Source: an uncultured Paracoccaceae bacterium | GTDB lineage: Bacteria > Pseudomonadota > Alphaproteobacteria > Rhodobacterales > Rhodobacteraceae | Direction: 5' to 3' | Assembly: GCA_938005545.1 (NCBI GenBank) | Contig: CALKXV010000033.1 | Coordinates: forward strand, 19,291 to 83,290 | Length of the DNA stretch: 64,000 nt | In this document: positions 11,784 to 21,912 of the stretch, piece after piece | Layout: each line of letters opens with the position of its first letter | Numbering within the stretch: position 1 is the first letter of the stretch | The notes under the pieces: generated by a model | Databases searched by the model: none | What the model saw: the letters and a program-made list of their open reading frames with translations, nothing else | Told to the model about the DNA's origin: nothing | Position numbers and translations under genes: made by a program

Positions 11784-12737
11784 CTAACCTGCCACTTGTG
11801 CGCCTGTAATCGCGATCATCTGATAGACATCTTCGGTTGAACACCCGCGCGATAGGTCGTTCGCGGGTTTGGCGAGGCCTTGGAGGACCGGGCCTAAGGC
11901 GGTTGCGCCGCCGATCCTTTGGGCGATTTTATAGCCGATGTTGCCTGCTGACAGGGACGGGAAGACGAAGACGTTGGCGGCCCCGGCGACGGGCGAACCG
12001 GGCGCTTTTTTGGCGGCGATGTCGGGGACGATGGCGGCGTCGAATTGTAGTTCGCCATCCACGGGCAGATCCGGGGCGCGGGATTTGATCAGCGCCAGTG
12101 CGTCTTCAATGCGGCTCAGGCTTTCGTGTGCGCCTTTCGGCACGCTACCTTTGGTGGAAAACGACAAAAGCGCGACTTTGGGATCGAGGCCTGTCATCGC
12201 GGTCAGGGATTTGGCCGAAGCGATGGCGATGCTGGCGAGTTCTTCGGCGGTCGGCTGGATCACAAGGCCACAGTCAGCAAAGACGATGGGACGCGTGCCG
12301 TCCAGAAGCATCAGGAAATAGCTGGAAACCGTGTCAACGCTTGGGTCCTTGCCGATGATTTGCAGAGCGGCGCGCACCACGTCCGAGGTTGTGTTCGCGG
12401 CCCCACCGATTGTGCCATCGGCGTCGCCTTGGCGCACCATCATAGCGGCATAGGCAAGTGGGGTTCTAACGGTTTTTCGGGCGGCGTCTTTGGAGACGCC
12501 CTTGTGTTGGCGAAGCTCAAAGAAGGCTTCGGCATAGGCATCGAGTTTGGGTGACGTGCCGGGATCGATGCTGGTGACGCCGTCGACAGATGTTGTGCCG
12601 ATCAGGGTGATCTGGGCAAGACCATCGACCGTCGCGCGTTTCGCGGCTTCGATAACCCGAGGGTCGTCGCCTTCGGATAAAATGACGTGCGGCTGCGCCC
12701 GTTTGGACGCAGCCGCGATGGTTTCAAAGATCGACAA
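11784..12737 (-). CDS. pta: Phosphate acetyltransferase
   Basis: HVILSEGDDPRVIEAAKRA, GGAANTTSDVVRAALQIIG, FSTKGSVPKGAHESLSRIEDA; directly downstream of xsc. Confidence 0.92.
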   Translation of the reverse strand: MSIFETIAAASKRAQPHVILSEGDDPRVIEAAKRATVDGLAQITLIGTTSVDGVTSIDPGTSPKLDAYAEAFFELRQHKGVSKDAARKTVRTPLAYAAMMVRQGDADGTIGGAANTTSDVVRAALQIIGKDPSVDTVSSYFLMLLDGTRPIVFADCGLVIQPTAEELASIAIASAKSLTAMTGLDPKVALLSFSTKGSVPKGAHESLSRIEDALALIKSRAPDLPVDGELQFDAAIVPDIAAKKAPGSPVAGAANVFVFPSLSAGNIGYKIAQRIGGATALGPVLQGLAKPANDLSRGCSTEDVYQMIAITGAQVAG

Positions 12738-12740
12738 GGG

Positions 12741-14513
12741 TTACCCGGCAACCATGTCGGAGGCGGAGATGCCCGCGACTTCGACCGGTTTTTTCATGGC
12801 ATCGCGGCGGAACGGTTCGCCCAGTTCCTGATTGATCATGGCTTCGATCAAGGTGGTGATCCCGTTCTGCATCTGATCCTTGATGGCCTGATCCAGTGCG
12901 GCGGTCAGTTCGTCCTGCGTGCGGGCAACGACGCCTTTCAATCCACAAGCGTTGGCGATGCCCGCGTAACTGACGCCTTCGTCCAGTTCTGTGCCGACAA
13001 AGTTGTCTTCGAACCAAAGGGTCGAGTTCCGCTTTTCCGCGCCCCACTGGTAGTTGCGGAAAACGATCTGCGTGATCGCAGGCCAGTCGCCGCGACCAAT
13101 GGCCGTCAGTTCGTTCACCGCGATGCCGAAAGCGCCGTCACCGGCGAAACCAACGACCGGCACATTGGGTTGACCGATCTTGGCACCCGCGATTGCTGGC
13201 AAGCCATAGCCGCACGGGCCAAACAGGCCGGGAGCGAGGTATTTTCGGCCTTCGTCAAAGTCTGGATAGGCATTGCCGATGGCGCAGTTGTTGCCGATGT
13301 CTGAGCTGATGATCGCTTCACGCGGCAGAGCTTGCTGGATTGCGCGCCATGCCATGCGGGGGCTCATCCAATCGGGTTTGGCAGCGCGGGCACGTTCGTT
13401 CCACGTGGTGCCGGGATCGTCCTGTTCTTCGTTCATCGAAGACAGCTCCTGTGCCCATTTGGATTTGGTCGTGGCGATCAGGTTTTTGCGGTCGGCGCGA
13501 CCGGCGTCACCGGCGCTGTCGTCCAGATTGTTCAGGATGCCTTTGGCCACTTTGGCTGCGTCACCCACGATGCCGACGGTGACTTTCTTGGTCAGACCAA
13601 TGCGATCGGGATTGATGTCGACCTGGATGATCTTGGCGTCAGCGGGCCAGTAATCGATGCCGTAGCCGGGCAGTGTCGAGAATGGGTTGAGGCGTGTGCC
13701 GAGGGCCAGAACGACGTCAGCCTTGGAGATCAGTTCCATGCCCGCTTTTGATCCGTTATAGCCCAGAGGCCCGGCGAACAGCGGATGCGAACCGGGGAAG
13801 GCGTCATTGTGCTGGTAACCAACGCAAACCGGTGCGTCGAGTTTTTCGGCCAGAGCCTTGGAGGCTTCGATGCCGCCTTCGGCCAGAACCACACCAGCGC
13901 CGTTCAGGATGACGGGGAACTTGGCGCCCGAGATCAGCTTGGCGGCTTCGGCGACCGAGTTCTCACCACCGGGCGAGCGTTCGAAGTTGATTGGGTCGGG
14001 GATTTCGATGTCGACAACTTGCGTCCAGAAATCCCGTGGGATGTTCAGCTGTGCGGGGCCGGACAAGCGATGCGCCTGGCTGATAACGCGGGTAAGAACT
14101 TCGGCCACGCGCGATGGATCGCGGACTTCTTCCTGATAGGCGACCATGTCTTCGAACAGTTTCATCTGCTCGACTTCCTGGAAACCGCCCTGACCGATGG
14201 TCTTGTTGGCGGCTTGTGGTGTGACCAGCAAAAGCGGTGTGTGGTTCCAGTAGGCGGTCTTAACGGCCGTGACGAAGTTGGTGATGCCGGGACCGTTTTG
14301 AGCGATCATCATCGACATTTCGCCTGTGACGCGGGTGTAACCGTCGGCCATCATCCCGGCGGAGCCTTCATGCGCACAGTCCCAGAATTTAACCCCGGCT
14401 TTCGGAAACAGGTCCGAGATCGGCATCATAGCTGAGCCGATAATGCCAAAGGCATGGCGAATACCGTGGCGTTGCAGAACTTTGACGAAAGCTTCTTCGG
14501 TGGTCATTTTCAT
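12741..14513 (-). CDS. xsc: Sulfoacetaldehyde acetyltransferase (ThDP-dependent)
   Basis: MKMTTEEAFVKVLQRHGIRHAFGIIGSAMMPISDLFPKAGVKFWDCAHEGSAGMMADGYTR; pairs with pta. Confidence 0.95.
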   Translation of the reverse strand: MKMTTEEAFVKVLQRHGIRHAFGIIGSAMMPISDLFPKAGVKFWDCAHEGSAGMMADGYTRVTGEMSMMIAQNGPGITNFVTAVKTAYWNHTPLLLVTPQAANKTIGQGGFQEVEQMKLFEDMVAYQEEVRDPSRVAEVLTRVISQAHRLSGPAQLNIPRDFWTQVVDIEIPDPINFERSPGGENSVAEAAKLISGAKFPVILNGAGVVLAEGGIEASKALAEKLDAPVCVGYQHNDAFPGSHPLFAGPLGYNGSKAGMELISKADVVLALGTRLNPFSTLPGYGIDYWPADAKIIQVDINPDRIGLTKKVTVGIVGDAAKVAKGILNNLDDSAGDAGRADRKNLIATTKSKWAQELSSMNEEQDDPGTTWNERARAAKPDWMSPRMAWRAIQQALPREAIISSDIGNNCAIGNAYPDFDEGRKYLAPGLFGPCGYGLPAIAGAKIGQPNVPVVGFAGDGAFGIAVNELTAIGRGDWPAITQIVFRNYQWGAEKRNSTLWFEDNFVGTELDEGVSYAGIANACGLKGVVARTQDELTAALDQAIKDQMQNGITTLIEAMINQELGEPFRRDAMKKPVEVAGISASDMVAG

Positions 14514-14731
14514 AGGTCAGCATCCTCTTTCAGGCCTGCGCGTTACTTAGGGTCCACCTCGTGGCATCAGTAGGGCCAGTTCGATTGGCGGAATAAGACC
14601 AGCGTTTAAAGCCTATTTGACTACAATGTCACGTAGATTTCACGGAACTGTTTTTCTCTCGGCAACAACAAAATTGTAAGCTTTGAAATATCGGCGAATC
14701 ATTCCAAGTTGGGTTTGGGGGGTTACGGTCA

Positions 14732-15091
14732 ATGTCAGAATTTCTACCAAGAGAAGTCCGCGCGGCTTTGGAGCAAGCTCGAAAGCAGGGTTTGCGCAAA
14801 AAGAGCCGGATGAAAGTGCGTGCTGGCGAGCAAACATTCACAATCCTTCGGTATTGGGATGACGGGTTTTCGCTGGATGCCGAAGAAGCGCCGCGTTTGC
14901 GAGGCCTGGTTGATCTGTACGATGGCGGGCGGCATTTGTCGCAATGTCTGATCATCACGTCTGCGGAAGACGATGGCGAACGGTTGTTCGAGTTCAAGCG
15001 TGCAACTGTGGCGTCGGACAACGCCCCACTGGATTACGAACGCCAGAAGAATGCGCCGACCGGGCTGTTGACTCACCGCCGTTTGGGGTAA
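14732..15091 (+). CDS. Conserved hypothetical protein
   Basis: MSEFLPREVRAALEQARKQGLRKKSRMKVRAGEQTFTILRYWDDGFSLD; good coding character. Confidence 0.65.
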   Translation: MSEFLPREVRAALEQARKQGLRKKSRMKVRAGEQTFTILRYWDDGFSLDAEEAPRLRGLVDLYDGGRHLSQCLIITSAEDDGERLFEFKRATVASDNAPLDYERQKNAPTGLLTHRRLG

Positions 15092-15104
15092 GCGAAACCA
15101 TTTC

Positions 15105-15767
15105 ATGGATGATCCACACTTGGTCGACACCCACAATCCAGAGTGGGTTGCACAATCAACGGTGGATGCCTGTGCAGAAGTTGAGATTTTATTCTATCTT
15201 CCGCACGAATTCGTAGTTCACGGCAACAATCCAGATACCAGCCCAAAAATCTCACTTCCTACGCCGCGCTTTCCATGCGCGACGCCGGATTGGTACAGTT
15301 CGACTGAGGTTCTTGGTCATGAATGTGAATTGATAACATACTATCAAAAAGTGCTCGACGTCGCAGCAGAACATGCGTTTGGGTATGACGACGTAAGCGC
15401 CCACTTTTGGTTGAATTTGAGTATTGGCAGCAAAGCGAGCAACGTCGGGTTTCCCTGGTACGATCACTATCACGAATGTGAGGGCGTCTTGAGCTGGTTG
15501 GAGACCGCAAAAGATGGCGAGATCTACCACGACGTGGACCAAGGTTGGGAAAATACTATGATCGCAAAGGGTCGCCTGATCCATGTCCGTGAATGGGATC
15601 CCGAAGAAGGCGCCGAATACCTGAACAAAGCGTTTTATCGACAAGAACTTTTAGTTTCGGTTGCCGCTTTGCGCAACCGAATGCGATCGATCTTGCCGAA
15701 ACTCGTCAGCGGAGTTGGCGAGGATTATTGGACCAAGTTTCGCTTCGATCTGAGCAGGTTCTTTTAG
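15105..15767 (+). CDS. Hypothetical protein
   Basis: 220-aa ORF, MDDPHLVDTHNPEWVAQSTVDACAEVEILFYLPHEF...; no family recognised. Confidence 0.6.
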   Translation: MDDPHLVDTHNPEWVAQSTVDACAEVEILFYLPHEFVVHGNNPDTSPKISLPTPRFPCATPDWYSSTEVLGHECELITYYQKVLDVAAEHAFGYDDVSAHFWLNLSIGSKASNVGFPWYDHYHECEGVLSWLETAKDGEIYHDVDQGWENTMIAKGRLIHVREWDPEEGAEYLNKAFYRQELLVSVAALRNRMRSILPKLVSGVGEDYWTKFRFDLSRFF

Positions 15768-15964
15768 CTTCTCGGCAAGACTTGAGACCTCAAGCTATAA
15801 CTGACAGAGACACAGCGACCTGAGCCGAAACCTTGAAGCGATTTCTGTACTCTTTCGATGCATGTGACGGAAATTGATCCATGTTGACGTGGCACCATTC
15901 CTCTCGCAGTATTCGGACATCAACTGCTCGTTTTTTAAAGAAAAACTAAAGGGGAGGAACACCA

Positions 15965-17254
15965 ATGATGTATCAATTGAAGAGCGCATCCAGAATTGCG
16001 CTCTATACCGCCACATCCGCATTGGCCTTGACGACAGCGACGTTTGCCGCGGATTTGTCTTTGATGATTTCGGATACGGACGGCAAGGCAGGTCTGGTGA
16101 CGGAAATGGCCGAACGCTATAGCGCGGCAAATCCAGACGTAAAGATCCAGCTAAACGTCGTGGGCTATAACGTCATTCGCGAACAGCTTTCGTTGCAGCT
16201 TGAGGCCGGAACGGGCCCCGACATGGCGTTTGTGACCAACTTGGGGGGATTGAACCCCCATTATGTTGACCTGACGCCCCATGTGGATGCAGCCGCTTGG
16301 GAAGAAGCCTATGGCGCGGTTCTTCCATGGTATCGGGCCGGTGCAGACAGTGGCATCTTTGGGTACCACACTGAAATGACCGTAACTGGGCCATACGTGA
16401 ACCTGACCATGTTTGAAGAGGCGGGCGTCGAAGTGCCAGCACCGGGCGCAACTTGGGATAACTGGGCCGATGCGGCACAAGCCGTCATGGATGGCACCGG
16501 GTCTTATGCTGGTATGGTTATGGATCGTTCGGGTCACCGGATGGCCGGACCTGCCATGTCTTATGGCGCGAGCTATTTTGCCGATGACGGGAAGCTGGTT
16601 GTCGACGATGGGTTTAAGGAATTCAGTCAGAAAATGCTGGATTGGCATGCAAGCGGTCTGATGCCACCTGACATTTGGCCGGCGGTTTCGGGTTCGAAGT
16701 ATGCAAACGGCAACGAGATGTTCTTTAACCAGGACGTGCCGTTCTACATGTCCGGGTCTTGGAACACTGGCAATGTGCAGAGCAACGTTGGCGACAAGTT
16801 CGACTGGGCCGTGGCACCTGTGCCTTGTGGTCCTGCTGGTTGTGGCATCATGCCGGGTGGTGCGGGTCTTGTGGCCTTTAAATCGGGCGATGCGGCAAAG
16901 GAAGAAGCCGCTGCAAAGTTCATTGACTGGATGGCTGCCGAAGATCAGGCACGCGAGTGGTACACCAAGACATATGCGATCCCAGCGCACGCAAAGCTTC
17001 AGGCCGAAGGTCTGGACTATGTGGGTGCCGGTGCATCTGAATCCGTGGCAAGTGGCCTAAGCGCTTTCACAGCCATGGCGGCAGCGGCAGCCGAGCAAAC
17101 CCCGCAAGCTTATCAGCTTCAGGGTAGCCCGGTTGGATTTGTGGTTTACAACGCAACGGTTCAATACTTGGGCTCGGCCTTAAACGGCGAGCTTTCCTTG
17201 GATGAGGCGATGACCAAAATCCAAGAAGAGCTTGACACAAACGCCAACCAATAA
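15965..17254 (+). CDS. Carbohydrate ABC transporter substrate-binding protein
   Basis: Signal peptide; AERYSAANPDVKIQLNVVGYNVIREQLSLQLEAGTGPDMAFV; ABC type-1 sugar SBP. Confidence 0.9.
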   Translation: MMYQLKSASRIALYTATSALALTTATFAADLSLMISDTDGKAGLVTEMAERYSAANPDVKIQLNVVGYNVIREQLSLQLEAGTGPDMAFVTNLGGLNPHYVDLTPHVDAAAWEEAYGAVLPWYRAGADSGIFGYHTEMTVTGPYVNLTMFEEAGVEVPAPGATWDNWADAAQAVMDGTGSYAGMVMDRSGHRMAGPAMSYGASYFADDGKLVVDDGFKEFSQKMLDWHASGLMPPDIWPAVSGSKYANGNEMFFNQDVPFYMSGSWNTGNVQSNVGDKFDWAVAPVPCGPAGCGIMPGGAGLVAFKSGDAAKEEAAAKFIDWMAAEDQAREWYTKTYAIPAHAKLQAEGLDYVGAGASESVASGLSAFTAMAAAAAEQTPQAYQLQGSPVGFVVYNATVQYLGSALNGELSLDEAMTKIQEELDTNANQ

Positions 17255-17268
17255 GGCGTAAGTGACTG

Positions 17269-17294
17269 ATCCGGGGGCAGTTTTGCCCCCGGAT
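17269..17294 (+). terminator. Strong intergenic hairpin between SBP and permease genes (likely attenuator / mRNA 3'-end stabiliser)
   Basis: ATCCGGGGGCAGTTTTGCCCCCGGAT, near-perfect stem-loop, no long U-run. Confidence 0.6.
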
Positions 17295-17302
17295 ATCCAG
17301 GG

Positions 17303-18733
17303 GTGGACATGAGTTTAGCCGGCAGCATGATGTTTCTTCTTGGCGTCCTTTGGATTGGGGGCGGCAGTATCTGGCTATTGGCGAAGCGACGTTACCGGTT
17401 CTATCAAATTCCAAGTTTCGCGATGGACCTTGTTGGGTTTCCCGTGGAATTCGCGCAAAGCGTCTGGGGCCGAAACGGTGTGCCTTATGCGTTGTTGTTG
17501 CCGAACATGGTGATCTTCGGGTTGTTCACATTCGCGCCGATGATCCTGAATTTCTATGTGTCGTTCACCGGAGGCTCGTCGATATCCCTATTGGACCGCC
17601 CATGGGTTGGTTGGTCGCAATACGCCGAGATTTTCGATTGCGAGAGCATTTTCGAACCGAAGTCTTGCACCAATGCGGGCTTTAATTTCTGGACCGGCAT
17701 GTTCAACACGCTGTGGTTCGTGGTGATCCAGGTACCTGTCTTGTGCATTGTCGCCTTGATAACGGCGCTGGTGGTCAACAAGAATATCAAAGGGCGTGGC
17801 TTTTGGCGGGCGATGTTTTTTTACCCCGTCATGTTATCGCCTGTTGTCATCGCCAATGTCTGGAACTGGGTTCTGCACCGCAAAGGCATCTTGAACGAAG
17901 CCATCGGTGGGTCGAGCGATGCACTGACCGCCATGGCCGGGATGACGGGCTTTGACATCATCGCCACCGTATTGATCGGCGTGCTTTTGATGGTGATCAG
18001 CGAACGCGCTTTACGCGCGCCCGATATGCCTTCGTTGGGATGGACAGTGTTATTTGCAGGGTTCTTGGCGTTGATCACGATCTGGGCCAATCCTTTGAGC
18101 ATCATCGAAATGTCAGGAAGCCCCTTGTTGGGTCTTGGGTTGGCTGGCGTTCTGATCTGGATCGTTTCCAACAATTACCGCTTTGCACGATTTGCCGTGA
18201 TCGCAGCCGGATTCGTTGCGGCCGCCATGTTGGTGTCGATCCAATTTGACGCGGTCTTTGATTTCGGACGCCATCGCCCTGTGAACTGGCTGGTCCAACC
18301 CAACACGGGCTGGCCGTTCTTTTGGTTGGTCTTCGTTTTCACCTGGTCCCACATGGGCTTTTACATGTTGATCCTGTTGGCCGGTTTGCAAGCGATCCCG
18401 GCGGATTTATACGAGGCGGCAAAGATGGACGCCACAAAACCCGGGCGCGCTTTTTGGCGGATCACTTTGCCTTTGGTCATGCCAACACTGACGGTCGTTT
18501 TGGTCTTGTCGCTGATCCGCAGTTTCCAGATTTTCGACGAAGTGTATTTGCTGACGGGCGGTGGGCCGGGGCGCGAAACCTTTATGGTCGTCCAGAATAT
18601 TTATGAGGTCGCCTTCACCAGCAACAATCCCGACTATGGCGAAGGTGCTGCGGGTTCGGTTCTGATGGCGATTGTGATTGCTGTCTTCACCTTCTTCCAA
18701 CTTTGGATCACGCGGAGGCAGTCAGAGTTCTGA
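17303..18733 (+). CDS. Carbohydrate ABC transporter permease (MalF-like) with extra internal membrane segment
   Basis: EAAKMDATKPGRAFWRITLPLVMP EAA loop; multiple TM segments. Confidence 0.9.
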   Translation: MDMSLAGSMMFLLGVLWIGGGSIWLLAKRRYRFYQIPSFAMDLVGFPVEFAQSVWGRNGVPYALLLPNMVIFGLFTFAPMILNFYVSFTGGSSISLLDRPWVGWSQYAEIFDCESIFEPKSCTNAGFNFWTGMFNTLWFVVIQVPVLCIVALITALVVNKNIKGRGFWRAMFFYPVMLSPVVIANVWNWVLHRKGILNEAIGGSSDALTAMAGMTGFDIIATVLIGVLLMVISERALRAPDMPSLGWTVLFAGFLALITIWANPLSIIEMSGSPLLGLGLAGVLIWIVSNNYRFARFAVIAAGFVAAAMLVSIQFDAVFDFGRHRPVNWLVQPNTGWPFFWLVFVFTWSHMGFYMLILLAGLQAIPADLYEAAKMDATKPGRAFWRITLPLVMPTLTVVLVLSLIRSFQIFDEVYLLTGGGPGRETFMVVQNIYEVAFTSNNPDYGEGAAGSVLMAIVIAVFTFFQLWITRRQSEF

Positions 18734-19821
18734 TGGCAGAGGGGCGTCTCACAACTTTTCTGGGCCGGACCGCTGGCAACAAGGACACGGCCGAGCGGTT
18801 TGGTATCGCGGATTTTCTGGCCTATGGCTATTTGTTGTTCGGGGTTTTGATCATTCTGGTGCCGGTGCTGTGGACGCTGTTCAGTTCGGTCAAACCCGAA
18901 CGCGCGGTCGACAGTTTTGACACGCGGATTTTGCCCATCGCACAGGTCGAAACTGAGGTGGACGGCATCGGGCCGAAGTCCGAATGGATTTACACCGACG
19001 ACAACGGCAATCAAAAACGGGTGTTTAAAGCGGGGCCGACCCGGCGCGAAACCGACGTGGCACCGATTGACGATCCGGACGCAGTGATCAAAGTGCCGCG
19101 CACGCAACTGACACCGTCAGAAGAAATCCGGGTGGCGACTGAAAACTATCTTGACCCTCTGTTGAAACGGAACGGGCAAGACACGTTTACGTTTGGGATT
19201 TATCTGTTCAATTCTGTTTTTGTGACGGTCGCGGCGACGCTGATCACCTTGTTGATCAACGCCATGGCCGCCTTTGCCTTGTCAAAGTACCGATTCCGCG
19301 GGCGTCTGACCTTCACCATTCTGATCATTGCCACCTTGTTGATCCCGTCTTCGATCATCCTTGTGTCGCTGTTCTTTGTAGTTTGGAGTTTTGGAATTTT
19401 TGGATCGCTTTGGGGCGTCATCATTCCGGCAGCCGCGACGCCAACGGGCGTGTTCCTGCTTCGCCAGTATATGCTGACGATCCCGGATGAGTTGCTGGAA
19501 GCTGCGCGGATGGATGCGGCCAGCGAGTGGCGGATTTTCTGGCGGATCGTGATGCCTTTGTCTCTGCCCGCGCTTTCGGTATTGGCAATCCTGAGCGTGA
19601 TCTGGCGTTGGAACGATTTCCTTTGGCCGCTGATCGTTTTGATTTCCGATCCGGCGAAACACACGATCCAACTGGGGCTGACGCAATACGCGGGCGAGTT
19701 TGACAGCGACTTCCATTATATCCTTGCGATGACGGTTGTGTCGCTCATTCCCATCACGCTGGTTTTTGTCTGGCTGCAACGGTTTATCACCACCGGCATC
19801 GCAACAACGGGGTTGAAATGA
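18733..19821 (+). CDS. Carbohydrate ABC transporter permease (MalG-like) with large periplasmic insertion
   Basis: EAARMDAASEWRIFWRIVMPLSLP EAA loop; start overlaps upstream stop (ATGA). Confidence 0.92.
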   Translation: MAEGRLTTFLGRTAGNKDTAERFGIADFLAYGYLLFGVLIILVPVLWTLFSSVKPERAVDSFDTRILPIAQVETEVDGIGPKSEWIYTDDNGNQKRVFKAGPTRRETDVAPIDDPDAVIKVPRTQLTPSEEIRVATENYLDPLLKRNGQDTFTFGIYLFNSVFVTVAATLITLLINAMAAFALSKYRFRGRLTFTILIIATLLIPSSIILVSLFFVVWSFGIFGSLWGVIIPAAATPTGVFLLRQYMLTIPDELLEAARMDAASEWRIFWRIVMPLSLPALSVLAILSVIWRWNDFLWPLIVLISDPAKHTIQLGLTQYAGEFDSDFHYILAMTVVSLIPITLVFVWLQRFITTGIATTGLK

Positions 19822-20891
19822 TCCACACGCTTGAACTGAGAGACATCAAGAAAAGCTTTGGCGATGTCGATGTGATCCACGGCGTGGATTTGGCCATTGA
19901 AGATGGCGAGTTCGTCGTTTTTGTCGGCCCGTCGGGATGCGGCAAGTCAACATTGCTGCGCCTGATCGCCGGTCTCGAAGACCCCACAAGCGGCGACATC
20001 ATGTTGAAGGGCGAACGCGTCAATAATACGCCTGCGTCCGAGCGCGGGTTGTCGATGGTGTTTCAATCCTATGCGCTTTACCCGCACATGACCGTTCGCC
20101 AGAACCTGTCGTTCGGGCTGGAAAACTTTCGGATGAGCCGCGCCGAGATCAAGCGCCGGGTGGATGGAGCCGCCGATCTTTTGCAGATCGATCAGTTGAT
20201 GGGCCGCCGTCCGGGGCAGCTTTCGGGTGGTCAGCGTCAACGTGTTGCCATCGGGCGCGCCATTGTGCGGGAACCCGTTGTGTTTCTGTTCGACGAACCT
20301 TTGTCGAATTTGGATGCCGAGCTGCGCTTGCAAATGCGGGTCGAGATTTCGAACCTGCATGCAGAACTTGGAAATACGATGATCTATGTCACCCACGACC
20401 AGATCGAAGCCATGACCATGGCGGATCGTATCGTGGTGCTGAAGGGCGGGCAGATCGTGCAAGTGGGCAAGCCGCTTGATCTTTATAACAACCCTAAGAA
20501 CAAATTCGTGGCCGGGTTTATTGGTGCACCGCAGATGAACTTTCTTGAAGGGCAGATGTCAGGTCGTCGGCTGTCGCTTGGGGCTGGGTTGTTGCGCGAT
20601 ATTCCGATGGCAAAAGATTACGACGGCAAGGTGACGCTTGGAATTCGCCCGGAAGCCATCGGTGTGTCGCTTGACGGCGAAGGTGACATGCAGATCAAGG
20701 TGCAGAACTTCGAACAACTGGGGTCCGTCACTTATATCTATGGTGCGTTCGACAATGGCGAGCGTTTGACCGTTCAATTGGCCGAGCAAATTCCGCTGGA
20801 ACGCAATCAGGTTATTGGAGTCACGCTGCCCACAGATAAATTCCACATCTTTGATGGCGAAAGCGAAGACGCATTAGGGTTATCCGCGTGA
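19818..20891 (+). CDS. ABC transporter ATP-binding protein (UgpC/MsmK-like)
   Basis: GPSGCGKSTLLRLIAGLE, LSGGQRQRVAIGRAI, LFDEPLSNLDAELR. Confidence 0.95.
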   Translation: MIHTLELRDIKKSFGDVDVIHGVDLAIEDGEFVVFVGPSGCGKSTLLRLIAGLEDPTSGDIMLKGERVNNTPASERGLSMVFQSYALYPHMTVRQNLSFGLENFRMSRAEIKRRVDGAADLLQIDQLMGRRPGQLSGGQRQRVAIGRAIVREPVVFLFDEPLSNLDAELRLQMRVEISNLHAELGNTMIYVTHDQIEAMTMADRIVVLKGGQIVQVGKPLDLYNNPKNKFVAGFIGAPQMNFLEGQMSGRRLSLGAGLLRDIPMAKDYDGKVTLGIRPEAIGVSLDGEGDMQIKVQNFEQLGSVTYIYGAFDNGERLTVQLAEQIPLERNQVIGVTLPTDKFHIFDGESEDALGLSA

Positions 20892-21901
20892 AGGCCGCGC
20901 TTATCGGGCTTGGGATGGTTTCGAAAACCTATGCCGACGCCATTGCGAATTCAAAAACCGTGACGCTTGGTCCGGTTCTTGCCCGCAGCGTGAAAAGTCG
21001 CGACGCCTTCGTATCTGCCCACCCTGACCTTGGCGCTTATGGTGTGACGTCAGTTGACGAGATCGCGGCGGATGCCTCGGTGGATTTCGCCATTTTGACG
21101 ACGCCGCCAAACGCCCGCGCCGAAATCGTTGAGACTTTAAGTCGTGTCGGCAAACCGATTTTGATGGAAAAGCCTGTCGAACGGAACCACGCGGCGGCGG
21201 CGGACATTGTAAAAACCTGTGAAGATCGCGACGTCCCATTGGGCATCGTGTTGCAACACCGCGCACGACCGCAATTGGTGGAACTGGCCGCGCGACGTGA
21301 TGCTTTGGGGGCCATGATTTCGGTTGAAGCGAATATCCCGTGGTGGCGACCCCAATCATACTATGACGAACCGGGACGCGGCACCTATGAGCGTGACGGC
21401 GGCGGCGTGCTGATCAGTCAGGCCATTCACCCGATTGACCTGATGCTGACGCTGACCGGGCCTGTTACCCAAGTGACGGCGATGTGCGCCACCACTGGTT
21501 TTCACAAGATGGAGGCCGAAGATTTCGTCGTTGCAGGATTGCGTTTTGCCAATGGTGCGGTTGGGCAGGTCTTTGCCTCGACCGCCAGTTTTCCGGGGCG
21601 CGGCGAAACGATCACCCTTCATTGTCAGAACGGAACGGCGCGTTTGGATCGTGGCAAGTTGATCGTTGATTGGCAGGATGGCCGGGTTGAGGAATTGGGG
21701 AAGGCCGTTGCAAGCGGTGCCGGTGCCGACCCAATGGCTTTCACCAGCGACTGGCACCGTTTCATCATCGAAGATTTTGCCGAAGCGATCGCAGAAGACC
21801 GCCCACCTCTGGTGCCCGGACGAAGTGCCTTGGCGGTTCACGCCTTGATCGAAGGCATCGAACGCGCCGGTGAAACGGGCCAACGCATAGACTTGGAATA
21901 G
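20888..21901 (+). CDS. Gfo/Idh/MocA family oxidoreductase (1 of 3)
   Basis: ALIGLGMVSKTYADAI...PPNARAEIVETLSRVGKPILMEKPVERN. Confidence 0.92.
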   Translation: MKAALIGLGMVSKTYADAIANSKTVTLGPVLARSVKSRDAFVSAHPDLGAYGVTSVDEIAADASVDFAILTTPPNARAEIVETLSRVGKPILMEKPVERNHAAAADIVKTCEDRDVPLGIVLQHRARPQLVELAARRDALGAMISVEANIPWWRPQSYYDEPGRGTYERDGGGVLISQAIHPIDLMLTLTGPVTQVTAMCATTGFHKMEAEDFVVAGLRFANGAVGQVFASTASFPGRGETITLHCQNGTARLDRGKLIVDWQDGRVEELGKAVASGAGADPMAFTSDWHRFIIEDFAEAIAEDRPPLVPGRSALAVHALIEGIERAGETGQRIDLE

Positions 21902-21912
21902 GAGACGGCGCA

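Noticed and set aside
13785-14435. 216-aa plus-strand ORF inside xsc
   Set aside because: Antisense shadow of a clearly recognised xsc.
16151-16990. 279-aa minus-strand ORF inside the SBP gene
   Set aside because: Antisense shadow; no family.
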